A DNA stretch of 64,000 nt from positions 62,001-126,000 of the forward strand of contig JAQWZF010000031.1 of the NCBI GenBank assembly GCA_029253585.1, given 5' to 3'. This stretch comes from Gammaproteobacteria bacterium. GTDB lineage: Bacteria; Pseudomonadota; Gammaproteobacteria; Pseudomonadales; Pseudohongiellaceae. A model generated the notes under the pieces. The model was not told the origin of the DNA and did not search any database. It worked only from the letters and a program-made list of their open reading frames with translations. Numbering within the stretch: the first letter of the stretch is position 1; the number at the start of each line of letters is the position of its first letter. Made by a program: the position numbers and the translations under genes. Positions 47,784 to 57,787 of the stretch are shown here, piece after piece.

Positions 47784-48291
47784 TTTAGGAGTTATATGTA
47801 ATAACTTCAGGGTATTCATGCTGACTTCGGATGAATTCACGAAGTGTTTGTCGCTGGGTGCAAACCCTCTGATTCTCAGTATCGAATTGTAGACTATCTT
47901 TATGGCGCCCTTAAACGGACTTGGAGATCTCAATTAAGACTATGAGAATCTCCCGGGCGAGTTTTATAATGCTAGCTCTTTTTTCAGGTATTCATCCAAT
48001 GAAGTCTTTTCTTCTCATCAAAGCTAAGGCCTGAAACTTAAATTGCGTGTTTGCTAATGCTGTACAGATAGTATCGATAATGCCGCATTCAGTTCTTCGT
48101 ATAGATAGCATCAACTCTTGTAGCTACTCGTCTCGCCGCTTTCTCTCGCGCTTTTGGCCGCTTTGTAGCCAGTTAGTAGCAATCTGCTAAACTGTTCGGA
48201 TGTAGTCTGCCCGCGTCACTCCTTCAGCTCCTCTAAGCTCTCGTTGCATAGGATTTTGTGACGCCGACCACTTAGTTCTATGGAAATTTGA

Positions 48292-49695
48292 ATGACATTA
48301 CAAAAATTTAAAAGCGGCTGGGGACTGTTTAAACAGGCGATGGCTGGCGATGGCGACATTGACTATACACAGGGCTCTATTGGTCGTGTGACGCTGCTAT
48401 TGGCTATACCGATGATTCTAGAGATGGCGATGGAGTCGGTGTTTGCTGTAGTAGACATTTTCTTCGTCGCGGGCCTGGGAACCGCTGCCGTGGCGACCGT
48501 GGGCTTAACAGAGGCAATGATTACGCTGCTGTATGCCGTGGCCATCGGGCTGAGTATGGCTACCACAGCTTTGATCGCTAGGCGTATCGGTGAGAAAGAG
48601 CCGGCGGCAGCTGCGCTCGCAGCAGGACAGGCGATCTGGGTAGGCATGATTATTTCAGTGCTGGTGGGCCTGGTTGGAATCTTCTTTGCACGAAACATTC
48701 TCCTGTTGATGGGGGCTGACGAGCTTGTGCTAGAAACAGGAGAGACCTATACGCGAATTATGTTCGGTAGCTGTTTTACGATTGTCTTTCTGTTTTTGAT
48801 TAATGCGATATTTCGTGGGGCGGGGGATGCGAGCCTTGCAATGCGCGCGCTTACTCTGGCGAATTGTATCAACATAGTACTCGACCCTTGTTTGATCTAC
48901 GGTTACGGCCCGTTTCCTGAATTGGGATTGAATGGGGCGGCGATTGCCACCAACATCGGCCGAGGGATTGGTATGCTATATGGGCTCTACTATCTCTGTG
49001 GAGGTGGTGGAAGAATTCGATTGCATGTCAGCAATCTGCGGCTTCAGTTAGACGTGGTTTTTTCTATTATCCGAATCTCTATTGGGGGCGTTTCTCAGTT
49101 TCTGGTATCCACTGCAAGTTGGATTTTCCTGATGCAAATAGTCTCGGGTTTTGGCAGTGAGGCGGTTGCCGGCTATACGATTGCGGTGCGTATCGTCATG
49201 TTTAGTATTCTGCCTGCCTGGGGCTTGAGTAATGCGGCGGCCACCTTAGTTGGTCAGAACCTGGGTGCGGACTTACCGGAGCGCGCAGAGGAATCTGTGT
49301 GGCAGATCGTAAAATACAATGCCATGTACATGGCCTTTGCTTCACTAGTGATGCTTCTGTTTACTCGATCGATCGTTAGCGTGTTTACTGATGAGTCTGT
49401 CGTCATCGACTATGCGGTGCAGTGTCTTACTATATTCGCGGCTGCATTTATTGCATGGGGTGCAGGGATGGCGATTATTCAGGCCTTTAATGGTGCTGGA
49501 GATACGATGACGCCGACCTGGATTAACATATTCTGCTTCTGGGTCGTGCAGGTGCCGCTGGCCTATTTTCTGGCGCTGACTCTGGGGTTCGGGCCGGTTG
49601 GTGTTTTCTGGGCGGTGTTTGCGTCGGATATCCTCACTGGTATAGTAGGCTACCTTGCGTTTCGGCGCGGGAAATGGAAAGACAGAGTAGTCTAG
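48292..49695 (+). CDS. MATE-family efflux transporter
   Basis: 12-TM pattern; GSIGRVTLLLAIPMILEMAMESVFAVVDIFFVAGLG; IFRGAGDASLAM; AFNGAGDTMTPTWIN. Confidence 0.93.
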   Translation: MTLQKFKSGWGLFKQAMAGDGDIDYTQGSIGRVTLLLAIPMILEMAMESVFAVVDIFFVAGLGTAAVATVGLTEAMITLLYAVAIGLSMATTALIARRIGEKEPAAAALAAGQAIWVGMIISVLVGLVGIFFARNILLLMGADELVLETGETYTRIMFGSCFTIVFLFLINAIFRGAGDASLAMRALTLANCINIVLDPCLIYGYGPFPELGLNGAAIATNIGRGIGMLYGLYYLCGGGGRIRLHVSNLRLQLDVVFSIIRISIGGVSQFLVSTASWIFLMQIVSGFGSEAVAGYTIAVRIVMFSILPAWGLSNAAATLVGQNLGADLPERAEESVWQIVKYNAMYMAFASLVMLLFTRSIVSVFTDESVVIDYAVQCLTIFAAAFIAWGAGMAIIQAFNGAGDTMTPTWINIFCFWVVQVPLAYFLALTLGFGPVGVFWAVFASDILTGIVGYLAFRRGKWKDRVV

Positions 49696-49734
49696 CGTTT
49701 CCAGCCTATTGATCCTTTACTAAGAATTGAGTGT

Positions 49735-50703
49735 ATGCAGAGCAGTCAGCAACAGATAATTTCTCACGTGCAGCAATGGTTGCATAGCGGCAGGCCGGTG
49801 TGGTTATGCACGATAATGAAAACCTGGGGGTCTTCCCCCCGCCCTATAGGTGCCATGATGGCCTGCACCATGGATGGTGAGTTGGTGGGGTCTATTTCGG
49901 GCGGCTGTATCGAAGAAGACTTCTTGGAGCAACTGAGGGACGGCAGTCTAAAGGCGCAATACGACGAAGAGTCAAAGCCCTTTCTCGTAAAGTACGGAGT
50001 GACAGCTGAGGAGCAGGCGCGGCTTAAACTTCCCTGCGGTGGACAGTTACATGTGCTTCTGGAATATATAGATAGCACCAAAGTGAATGTCGACGTGTTT
50101 CAACGGCTGGCAGTGGATTTAGAAAATCACAATCGAGTGAGTCGTATTGTCGACCTGAATAACGGAGTCATTTCAGCTGCGGCAGAAAGTAGCGAGGAAG
50201 CGGTTGTGATCGAAGGCTCGCGGATGACCCATAGCCTCAGCCCAATGTACCGTTTGCTAATTCTAGGTGCGGGAGATGTGGCGAAATTTGTAGCCGAGAT
50301 GGCAATAGCTCTCGAGTATGATGTAACCCTGTGTGATCCACGGCCGAATTATTTGGACAATTGGCATGTGGCGGGTGTTGAGACTACTGCGCAACTTCCT
50401 GATGATGTCGTGCGTGAGCGATTTAGCAACCCCTATAGCGGTATTATAGCGCTGGCTCACGACCCAAGAGTGGATGATATGGCATTGATGGAGGCATTGA
50501 AGACGAATGCATTCTATATTGGCGCGATGGGGTCGGTAAAAACGTCGGCGGCAAGACGCGAAAGGTTGCCTGAGTTAGGCCTAAATGACGAAGAGATTTC
50601 TCGTCTGCATGCGCCAATAGGTTTTCAAATTAATAGTAAGACCCCGGCAGAAATTGCGATTGCAGTCATGGCAGAGGTTACCGCGGTTAGGTATCAGAAG
50701 TAG
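49735..50703 (+). CDS. XdhC/CoxI-family protein
   Basis: VWLCTIMKTWGSSPRPIGAMMACTMDGELVGSISGGCIEEDF; LPCGGQLHVLLE; FYIGAMGSVKTSAARRERL. Confidence 0.93.
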   Translation: MQSSQQQIISHVQQWLHSGRPVWLCTIMKTWGSSPRPIGAMMACTMDGELVGSISGGCIEEDFLEQLRDGSLKAQYDEESKPFLVKYGVTAEEQARLKLPCGGQLHVLLEYIDSTKVNVDVFQRLAVDLENHNRVSRIVDLNNGVISAAAESSEEAVVIEGSRMTHSLSPMYRLLILGAGDVAKFVAEMAIALEYDVTLCDPRPNYLDNWHVAGVETTAQLPDDVVRERFSNPYSGIIALAHDPRVDDMALMEALKTNAFYIGAMGSVKTSAARRERLPELGLNDEEISRLHAPIGFQINSKTPAEIAIAVMAEVTAVRYQK

Positions 50704-50742
50704 AGCGTCGGTATTTACGTTTCAGTGAAGTAAAAAGAATCG

Positions 50743-50772
50743 AAAAAAAAGGTAGCCGTGGCTACCTTTTTT
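50743..50772. terminator. Bidirectional intrinsic terminator
   Basis: AAAAAAAAGGTAGCC-GT-GGCTACCTTTTTT between convergent genes. Confidence 0.9.
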
Positions 50773-50819
50773 GTTTTTGTCTTTTTGTTTTCCCTGTTTC
50801 TTATCTCTATGTCGTATCG

Positions 50820-51848
50820 CTACTGTTCTATAGCGCGCTCGACACCGTCTCTCTCCATAGCCTCTAGTCTTCTAGCGCCAGCGAGTATGCCAATGATGCC
50901 GTAGTTGCCTTCGTGGCAAGCGTATTCGTATACGGGCTCATCCATGCGTGAGAGAGGGTAGGCACCTGACCACTGTGCGCTATATACAGTAGGGTCATCT
51001 ACGGTAAAGCCGTAGATGATTTTGTTGTTCGCGCCGCGTTTGAAAGTTTCTATAACGGTTAGGTTTTCAGTAGGTGCTCCGCGATAGGTGATCCAGGGAT
51101 TGTAATTCTTGGTCTCTACCACTAGCGTGTCGCCTTCCCAGCGTCCAATCGAATCACCCATCCACTTCTGGTGTACCTCGCCGGCTGGGTTTCTTTCGTC
51201 GGCAATCTTGATGATTCTTGAGTCGTGAGCCATTTCGACGATGATGTTTACATACCCAGGTGACTGCACGATCTGCATATGGCTGTTATACATTACCGGG
51301 GTCATAACCGGCCCCGATGAGTTACCGAAGGCTACCAGACAGCGCTCTCCAAGGCCGCGACCTTCCGGGCCTGCATTTCTATCAGGTCGATTCGCTCGTA
51401 ACTCCTGCATTTTTTCTCTAAAACCCGCTACTCGCTCGGGGATACGACCATTCGGTGGATCGATGATGGCCGATGTTCGAAATTCGCCGTCGATCGTAGG
51501 CAGGAACATGCCGCGGTCTGTCCAGAATAGGTCGTAGTTACCCACCGGAGGCAGGGCTTCGAGTGCGGGAGCGGGGCGATTGGGGTCTAAGGGCTCGTTG
51601 TCTTCTTCTACCGCTTGCTGAGCCTGCTTTTCCAAGAGCGTGGCTTCTTCTTCGGTATAGGCTTGTTTTGTGCCTAATTCGCTAGGCCGCTCGAAGGGCA
51701 TTACTGTGGCGTTCTTCCAGTTCCCTTGCAGGTCGGGTACGCCCCATTCGGTATAGGGTGTCTGAAATTCTTGCCCAAAACTAGCACTAGCCAGGCTTAG
51801 CGTAATGCTGGCTGAAAGAACGGATAGTAAAGAAATTCGCGGCTCCAT
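50820..51848 (-). CDS. Secreted protein of unknown function (same family as 12648-13481)
   Basis: Signal peptide; VPDLQGNWKNATVMPFERP; MQIVQSPGYVNIIVEMAHDSRIIKI; GDSIGRWEGDTLVVETKNYN; FTVDDPTVYSAQW. Confidence 0.8.
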   Translation of the reverse strand: MEPRISLLSVLSASITLSLASASFGQEFQTPYTEWGVPDLQGNWKNATVMPFERPSELGTKQAYTEEEATLLEKQAQQAVEEDNEPLDPNRPAPALEALPPVGNYDLFWTDRGMFLPTIDGEFRTSAIIDPPNGRIPERVAGFREKMQELRANRPDRNAGPEGRGLGERCLVAFGNSSGPVMTPVMYNSHMQIVQSPGYVNIIVEMAHDSRIIKIADERNPAGEVHQKWMGDSIGRWEGDTLVVETKNYNPWITYRGAPTENLTVIETFKRGANNKIIYGFTVDDPTVYSAQWSGAYPLSRMDEPVYEYACHEGNYGIIGILAGARRLEAMERDGVERAIEQ

Positions 51849-52041
51849 ACCTTGTCTCCATATTAAGTAACATATGAGCTATGTTCTTTAATATATTGTT
51901 ATATATTGATAATTATATTAATTTATGGTTTTGCTATGGGTAATTATAAAACAGCTTCCCAGCCCTGTGCGTCATGAATTGTGACAGCTTCTGCGGGCAG
52001 TCTCCAGCCTCTAGGGAGCTGCAAACAGAAGCTAGCTCTGC

Positions 52042-53493
52042 CTAGGAAGCTGCCTTAGCCAAGCCAGACCAGGGGGCGGCGATTTCTAGATCAGCGGCCA
52101 GCCTCAGCAATACTGCGTCGTTACCCCAGGCGGCAGTAAACATGGCGCCCACCGGCAGGTTCTCTGTTGATGTCGCTATAGGGACAGACATGGATGGCTG
52201 GCCGGTACCGTTGGCGAGAGCGGTAATTCCGCTATAGGACTTGAATCTGCCACCGTAGCTTGCCAAATCTTCGCTATTCATATCCAGCCAGCCCAGTTTT
52301 GCAGGCACCTTGTTCAATACTGGTTGGATAATGACGTCATATTGCTGATGAAAGTCCCGCATCTGCCTCTCTGCGGCTAGCAGGCTTTCTCTGGCCTGCA
52401 GATGATCGACGGCGCTAACCGCCGCGCCGCGTGAGGCCATGGCTAGAGTCGAGGCCTCGAGAGGGCAGTCCTTCAGTTCTAGCTGTAACGCCTCTGCGCG
52501 CTTTGCCACAGACTTATAGATGAAGGTATTGATTAGGCGCGACATGGCTTTGCCGGCGATGGCATGATCAATCGGGTGCGCAGCTTCCTCTACACGGTGA
52601 CCCAGAGACTCGCAGAGCCTCGCTGCCTGTTTCACGGCTAGCAGGCACTCTTCGTCGATAGTTTCGCCGGTGGGGTGTTCATATTGCACAGCAATGCGCA
52701 GTTTCTTCCCGCCAGAGGGATCTTCTGCCAGGGTATCGAAGAAGGAATCTGGGCTAACTGGCAAAGGATATAAATGTGGGCTATGTAGTTTGACGACGTC
52801 GAGGAACGCGGCACTATCGCGCACACTGCGGCTGACCACGTGTTCCACGCTCATGCCTTCCCAGGACTCGGTATGTGTATCTTCAACTGCCGTTAGACCG
52901 CGGCTGGGCTTGAGGCCAAACAGGCCGCAGCAAGAGGCGGGAATACGTATTGATCCACCTCCGTCACTGGCGTGTGCTACCGGGACTATGCCAGCCGCCA
53001 CGGCGGCCACCGCGCCGCCGCTGGATCCCCCGGTGGAATAGTCTAGATTCCAGGGGTTGCGACAGGGTCCATTGGCTGCTGACTCGGTAGTAAGCGTGAG
53101 TCCAAATTCCGGTGTGTTGGTTTTTCCAACTATGGGCAGGCCAGCTTCAACATACTTTGCAACGATGTTGGAATGCTTGTTCGAGATATAATTCTCGAAG
53201 AGCCTGCTGCCATAACTTGTCCCCAGGTCTTTAACCTCGGCGAGGTCTTTAATTAAGAACGGAACCCCGGCGACCCTGCTTTTCTCGAATAGGGCGGGCT
53301 GCTCATCTAGGTCCCTGGCCTGCACTAGAGCCTGCTCGAAGTTCTCAAACACGATAGCGTTTATGCTGGGGTTGATCTCGATGGAGCGATTGATCGATGC
53401 TTCCGTCAGTTCTGCGCTGGTGAAATCTTTGTTTCGGATTCCCTCAGCCGCAGCAATAGCGTCGAGCTTTTTGTAGTCAGAATAATCAAGCAT
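52042..53493 (-). CDS. Amidase signature family protein
   Basis: [98 protein letters not shown]. Confidence 0.95.
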   Translation of the reverse strand: MLDYSDYKKLDAIAAAEGIRNKDFTSAELTEASINRSIEINPSINAIVFENFEQALVQARDLDEQPALFEKSRVAGVPFLIKDLAEVKDLGTSYGSRLFENYISNKHSNIVAKYVEAGLPIVGKTNTPEFGLTLTTESAANGPCRNPWNLDYSTGGSSGGAVAAVAAGIVPVAHASDGGGSIRIPASCCGLFGLKPSRGLTAVEDTHTESWEGMSVEHVVSRSVRDSAAFLDVVKLHSPHLYPLPVSPDSFFDTLAEDPSGGKKLRIAVQYEHPTGETIDEECLLAVKQAARLCESLGHRVEEAAHPIDHAIAGKAMSRLINTFIYKSVAKRAEALQLELKDCPLEASTLAMASRGAAVSAVDHLQARESLLAAERQMRDFHQQYDVIIQPVLNKVPAKLGWLDMNSEDLASYGGRFKSYSGITALANGTGQPSMSVPIATSTENLPVGAMFTAAWGNDAVLLRLAADLEIAAPWSGLAKAAS

Positions 53494-53513
53494 GGTTGAG
53501 TAGGGTATCCCGT

Positions 53514-53729
53514 TTAAAAAATTCTATCGTTATCGTCGTCGGACTGAACTAGCGACAAACCGCCTGCGTCTTCATCAGCGTCGATATCGGTCTGGTCAGC
53601 ACCCTTGCCTTCGGACAACTGAATGCGCAGCCGCAGGTTGTTCTTGGAGTCGGCATTCTTTAAGGCTTCTTCGTAGCTGATCTTTCCGCTCTTAAAGAGG
53701 TCATAGAGTGCGGAGTCGAAGGTCTTCAT
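53514..53729 (-). pseudogene. PilU/PilT C-terminal fragment
   Basis: MKTFDSALYDLFKSGKISYEEALKNADSKNNLRLRIQLSEG resembles the PilU C-terminus; the same frame extends upstream (QEKSEQQG-M...) into the pyrB end, with no ATPase domain. Confidence 0.7.
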
Positions 53730-53773
53730 GCCTTGCTGTTCGCTCTTCTCCTGTGAATCCTGTCGTTGGATTA

Positions 53774-54787
53774 TTAGAATCTGCCTTCGGTATACCAGCC
53801 TACATCGCTGGCCGTATCGTCTACTTTTTCAGCAACATCCAGTACCAGTGCGAACAGGGCCATGCGCACCAGAACGCCGTTGTCGGTCTGACGGAAAATG
53901 GCGAGGCTGGGATGTTGGTTGAGATCATTGTCCAGTTCGTTCGCTTCCTCTCGTGAGTCTCGAGGTAGCGGATGCATTATTACCGTATTGGGTTGGCAAT
54001 AACGGGTATAGATGGATTGGTTTAATCTAAATCGGCCCCGATAGATATTGGCTTCAAGTTTGGTGGTAAAACGTTCTTCCTGTATGCGAGTCAGATAGAC
54101 CGTGTCTATGTCATTCAGGCCGGTCTCCATTTCTTCGGTTTCGATAACCTTATGCCCAGCATCCTTTAACTCGGAGACAATTTCAGCGGGCATCTTCAGT
54201 TCTGCGGGGGAGATCAGCTTGAAGGTTATATTGTCATACAGCGACAATACTTGTGAGAGGGAGTGTACAGTTCGTCCATGTTTCAGATCCCCGATCATGG
54301 CTATATGCATGCCATCAATTTGACGATTATTGGACAGTAGTTCCTTCTTGATGGTGTAGAGGTCTAATAGAGCCTGGGACGGATGCTCGTTCGGCCCGTC
54401 GCCTCCATTAATCACAGGCACCCGGCTAGCCTTGGCGAACTCGCTAACTGAGCCGACCTGCGGATGTCGCATGACTATGACATCGCTATATCCGCTAATG
54501 ACTCTTGCCGTATCATAAAGAGACTCGCCCTTGGAGATCGAGGAGGTTTTTACATCGGTCGTTTCCCGTACCTGTCCGCCCAGCAGATTGAAGGAGCAGC
54601 CGAAGCTAACTCGAGTTCGCGTGCTAGGCTCAAAAAACATATTGCCTAAGATTGCACCCTGCAGGGCTTTTGTAATCTTCTCTCTTCGGGCGTAGGGAAT
54701 CATGGTATCCGCTACTTCGAAGATTCGATCCACATCAGATCGCTCGAACTGTTTTACGCTGAGTATATGGGCGCCTCGAAAATCCAT
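53774..54787 (-). CDS. pyrB: Aspartate carbamoyltransferase catalytic subunit
   Basis: FFEPSTRTRVSFGCSFNLLGG; NGGDGPNEHPSQALLDLYTI; MHPLPRD...ELDNDLNQHPSLAIFRQTDNGVLVRMAL. Confidence 0.96.
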   Translation of the reverse strand: MDFRGAHILSVKQFERSDVDRIFEVADTMIPYARREKITKALQGAILGNMFFEPSTRTRVSFGCSFNLLGGQVRETTDVKTSSISKGESLYDTARVISGYSDVIVMRHPQVGSVSEFAKASRVPVINGGDGPNEHPSQALLDLYTIKKELLSNNRQIDGMHIAMIGDLKHGRTVHSLSQVLSLYDNITFKLISPAELKMPAEIVSELKDAGHKVIETEEMETGLNDIDTVYLTRIQEERFTTKLEANIYRGRFRLNQSIYTRYCQPNTVIMHPLPRDSREEANELDNDLNQHPSLAIFRQTDNGVLVRMALFALVLDVAEKVDDTASDVGWYTEGRF

Positions 54788-55085
54788 GCTTGCTGAGCTC
54801 TATTGTCGTTTCTATGTCTGTTTAGTGTCTGGTCAAAATTGCGCGGAAATACTGCAATTTGATCTGCCGTAGGGATTTAAGCCCGCTGCGATCAAAATAA
54901 CCAGTCAAACGATAGGGATACTACTACAGATGGGCGTTTAGAAGGAATTGCTAAGTCAATATTACCAATCCTGCAGCGCGCTGAATTATTGCCATACGCA
55001 GCGGGTAGAAATCGCTATAATCATGGCTAATCAGGCCATGTTTTTGGCAGCAGCGGCAAGGCCCAAACCAGAATAGGGTAGCGAG

Positions 55086-56522
55086 ATGTCAGGAAATTCA
55101 ATCTATTGGTATGACTTCGAAACTTTCGGCAGAGATCCCCGCCGAACTCGAGCTTCCCAGTTTGCGGGAATTCGTACGGATGAGGATTTGAACATCATTT
55201 CCGAGCCCTTGGTGTTCTACTGCAAGCCAGCGGACGACTTCTTGCCAGACCCTATGGCCTGTCTGATAACGGGGATCTCTCCGCAGAAGGCATTGCAGGA
55301 AGGTGTCTGTGAATCTGAGTTTATCCGGCGGATCGAGAGAGAATTCTCCCAGCCCGGCACCTGTGTTGCTGGCTACAACAGCATCCGTTTTGACGATGAG
55401 TTGACGAGACAGCTGCTGTATAGAAATTTCTACGATCCCTACGAGCGGGAATGGAAGAATGGAAATTCTCGCTGGGATATTATCGATATGCTGCGGCTCT
55501 GTGCAGCGACCCGCTCAGGGGGCATTGTGTGGCCACAGCGGGAAGATGGCAGCACCAGTTTCAGACTGGAACAGCTCACCGCGGCAAACGGGATCGAGCA
55601 TGCCGATGCTCACGATGCGCTTTCCGATGTCATTGCCACCATAGAGATGGCAAAACTAGTGCGGCAGAAACAACCCAAGCTATATGACTATGTCTATAAG
55701 CTGCGTAACAAGAGGGTTGTGCAATCTGAAATAGACATGGTGACTAGGAAGCCGGTGCTGCATGTTTCCATGATGTATCCGGCTGTACAGGGTTGCCTTG
55801 CACTAGTCATGCCTATCTGCCCACATCCAACAAATAACAATGGAATCATCGTCTATGATCTACGTGTAGATCCGGATAGTTGGACTGCGCTAACGGTCGC
55901 TGAGATACGAGAGAGAATCTTTATCGCCCGCGAAGACATGGCCGAGGGAGTGGAGCGTATCCCCCTTAAGACGCTACATATTAATAAGTGTCCAGTGATT
56001 GCTTCTCCAGCGGTCTTGCCGGCTGAGCGTGCAGAAGAATTCGGTGTTGATCTCGAAGAATGCCGTAAGCACTGGAGCATGCTGCAGAACAATCAGGACC
56101 TCGTGGCTAAGGTCGCGGAGGTATTCACAGAAGAGATGGGGCGAGGGGAGCTAGATCCGGACTACATGATTTACAGTGGAGGTTTTTTCTCAGAGTCTGA
56201 TAAGAGTTTGATGGCGATGGTTCGCTCCACCTCCGCAAAAGACTTGGCGCGGTTAGACCTGCCATTCCGTGATACGCGATTGGCTACTATGTTACAACGA
56301 TATAGGGCGCGTAATTTCAAGGACACGCTAAAGGATCAGGAATTGGCAGAATGGAACAAGTTCAGGCAGAAGCGACTGTCCTCACCCGGTGCGCTTGCCG
56401 CGTTTGAGGAAGGTTATGGTCAGGCCAGAGAAAGAGCGGGTGGTCAGAATGAGGAGTTATTTATGAAGCTCGACGAGTACGTGGCTGCGCTTACTGAATT
56501 CGAAGAGAAGGCTGCGGGCTAG
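55086..56522 (+). CDS. sbcB: Exodeoxyribonuclease I
   Basis: YWYDFETFGRDPRRTRASQFAGIRTDEDLN; GYNSIRFDDELTRQLLYRNFYDPYEREWKNGNSRWDIIDMLRL; AHDALSDVIATI. Confidence 0.96.
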   Translation: MSGNSIYWYDFETFGRDPRRTRASQFAGIRTDEDLNIISEPLVFYCKPADDFLPDPMACLITGISPQKALQEGVCESEFIRRIEREFSQPGTCVAGYNSIRFDDELTRQLLYRNFYDPYEREWKNGNSRWDIIDMLRLCAATRSGGIVWPQREDGSTSFRLEQLTAANGIEHADAHDALSDVIATIEMAKLVRQKQPKLYDYVYKLRNKRVVQSEIDMVTRKPVLHVSMMYPAVQGCLALVMPICPHPTNNNGIIVYDLRVDPDSWTALTVAEIRERIFIAREDMAEGVERIPLKTLHINKCPVIASPAVLPAERAEEFGVDLEECRKHWSMLQNNQDLVAKVAEVFTEEMGRGELDPDYMIYSGGFFSESDKSLMAMVRSTSAKDLARLDLPFRDTRLATMLQRYRARNFKDTLKDQELAEWNKFRQKRLSSPGALAAFEEGYGQARERAGGQNEELFMKLDEYVAALTEFEEKAAG

Positions 56523-56635
56523 GGGTCGTTCGTGCGGGTGCAATGGGGCTCCAAAGCGGATAGAATCCGACACCAAAAGCCGGCCTGCAAAGGCTGTAAG
56601 AAATCCATAAGCTATTGATAAAAATCAGAATATAA

Positions 56636-57787
56636 ATGGATAAATTTAAAGAGATACGACCCTATCACGATGATGAGATTCGTCCTGTCTTAGATCGATT
56701 GATTACGGATCCAGAATTTCCTTCCAGTGTAGCAAGTTTTTATGCGCCGAAATTGTCACGCCTTTTTCCTGGCCTGATGCGACTGCTTGCCAAGAATAAA
56801 CTTAAGGGCCAGGTTGCATCCGTACATGATGTGGCCAGCATGCAGGACGTTATAGCTGGCTACATGTATAAGATGATCGAAGACACGACTACAAGCTTGA
56901 CCCATTCGGGCTTAGAGAATCTGGATAGTGAGAGAAGCTATCTTTTTATTAGCAACCATCGTGATATCACGATGGATCCGGCCTTTGTCAATTACATGCT
57001 GTATCACGCAGGAAACCGGACAGTGCAGATAGCGACCGGAGATAATTTGCTCAAGAAGCCTTTTGTATCCGACTTGATGCGTCTTAATAAGAGTTTCATT
57101 GTGCGCAGATCGCTAAAAGGAAGAGAGTTATTGCAGGGCTTAACTCTACTTTCAGAATATATGCAGCATTGTATCGAGCAAAACAGCCATGTCTGGATAG
57201 CTCAGCGCGAAGGTCGTGCCAAGAACGGAATCGATAAGACCGAGGCCGCACTTCTTAAGATGTTAGCCATGTATCAACGCAAGAAACCGTTGACCGAAAG
57301 CTTGGGGAAACTCCATATAGTGCCGGTCTCAATATCCTACGAGTATGATGCCTGTGATGTGCTTAAGGCGGAAGAGCTCTATCAGCTAGAAACTACGGGT
57401 GCTTTTACGAAGACCGAGGAGAGTGACATCGAGAGTATAGTTGCTGGCATGATCGGTTATAAAGGAGCTGTGCACGTAGCCTTTGGGACAGAGATTCAAT
57501 ATGAGAGCGACGACCCAGACGTCATAGCGGCAAGCATCGATAAGCAGATACTGGCAAACTATAAATTACGTGATAGCAATTTCATCGCTTTAGAAATGCT
57601 TAAGAATAAAGGGCTGTTGCCAGAGGGTGTTGCAGAGCTCGCTATTGCAATGCCAAAAATAGCAGACCAGTCTCGGGAAGTGTTTATGAACCGGTTCAAG
57701 CAAGTGGACTCGAGGCTGCACCGCCACTATCTGCTAAGTTATGCCAACCCGGTTATCAGTTACTACCGAATTGCGCCTCTAGCGTAG
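56636..57787 (+). CDS. Glycerol-3-phosphate/1-acylglycerol-phosphate acyltransferase-like protein
   Basis: SERSYLFISNHRDITMDPAF (HxxxxD-type motif variant), VWIAQREGRAKNG, VPVSISYEYDACD. Confidence 0.75.
   Translation: MDKFKEIRPYHDDEIRPVLDRLITDPEFPSSVASFYAPKLSRLFPGLMRLLAKNKLKGQVASVHDVASMQDVIAGYMYKMIEDTTTSLTHSGLENLDSERSYLFISNHRDITMDPAFVNYMLYHAGNRTVQIATGDNLLKKPFVSDLMRLNKSFIVRRSLKGRELLQGLTLLSEYMQHCIEQNSHVWIAQREGRAKNGIDKTEAALLKMLAMYQRKKPLTESLGKLHIVPVSISYEYDACDVLKAEELYQLETTGAFTKTEESDIESIVAGMIGYKGAVHVAFGTEIQYESDDPDVIAASIDKQILANYKLRDSNFIALEMLKNKGLLPEGVAELAIAMPKIADQSREVFMNRFKQVDSRLHRHYLLSYANPVISYYRIAPLA

Noticed and set aside
47613-47933. Minus-strand 106-aa ORF in the gap before the MATE gene
   Set aside because: Overlaps the end of 46842-47783, no start context or recognisable motif.
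53514-54787. Relic of a Pseudomonas-type pilTU-pyrB neighbourhood
   Set aside because: The PyrB here resembles the enterobacterial/Shewanella class rather than the Pseudomonas class, so shared ancestry of the neighbourhood is not supported.
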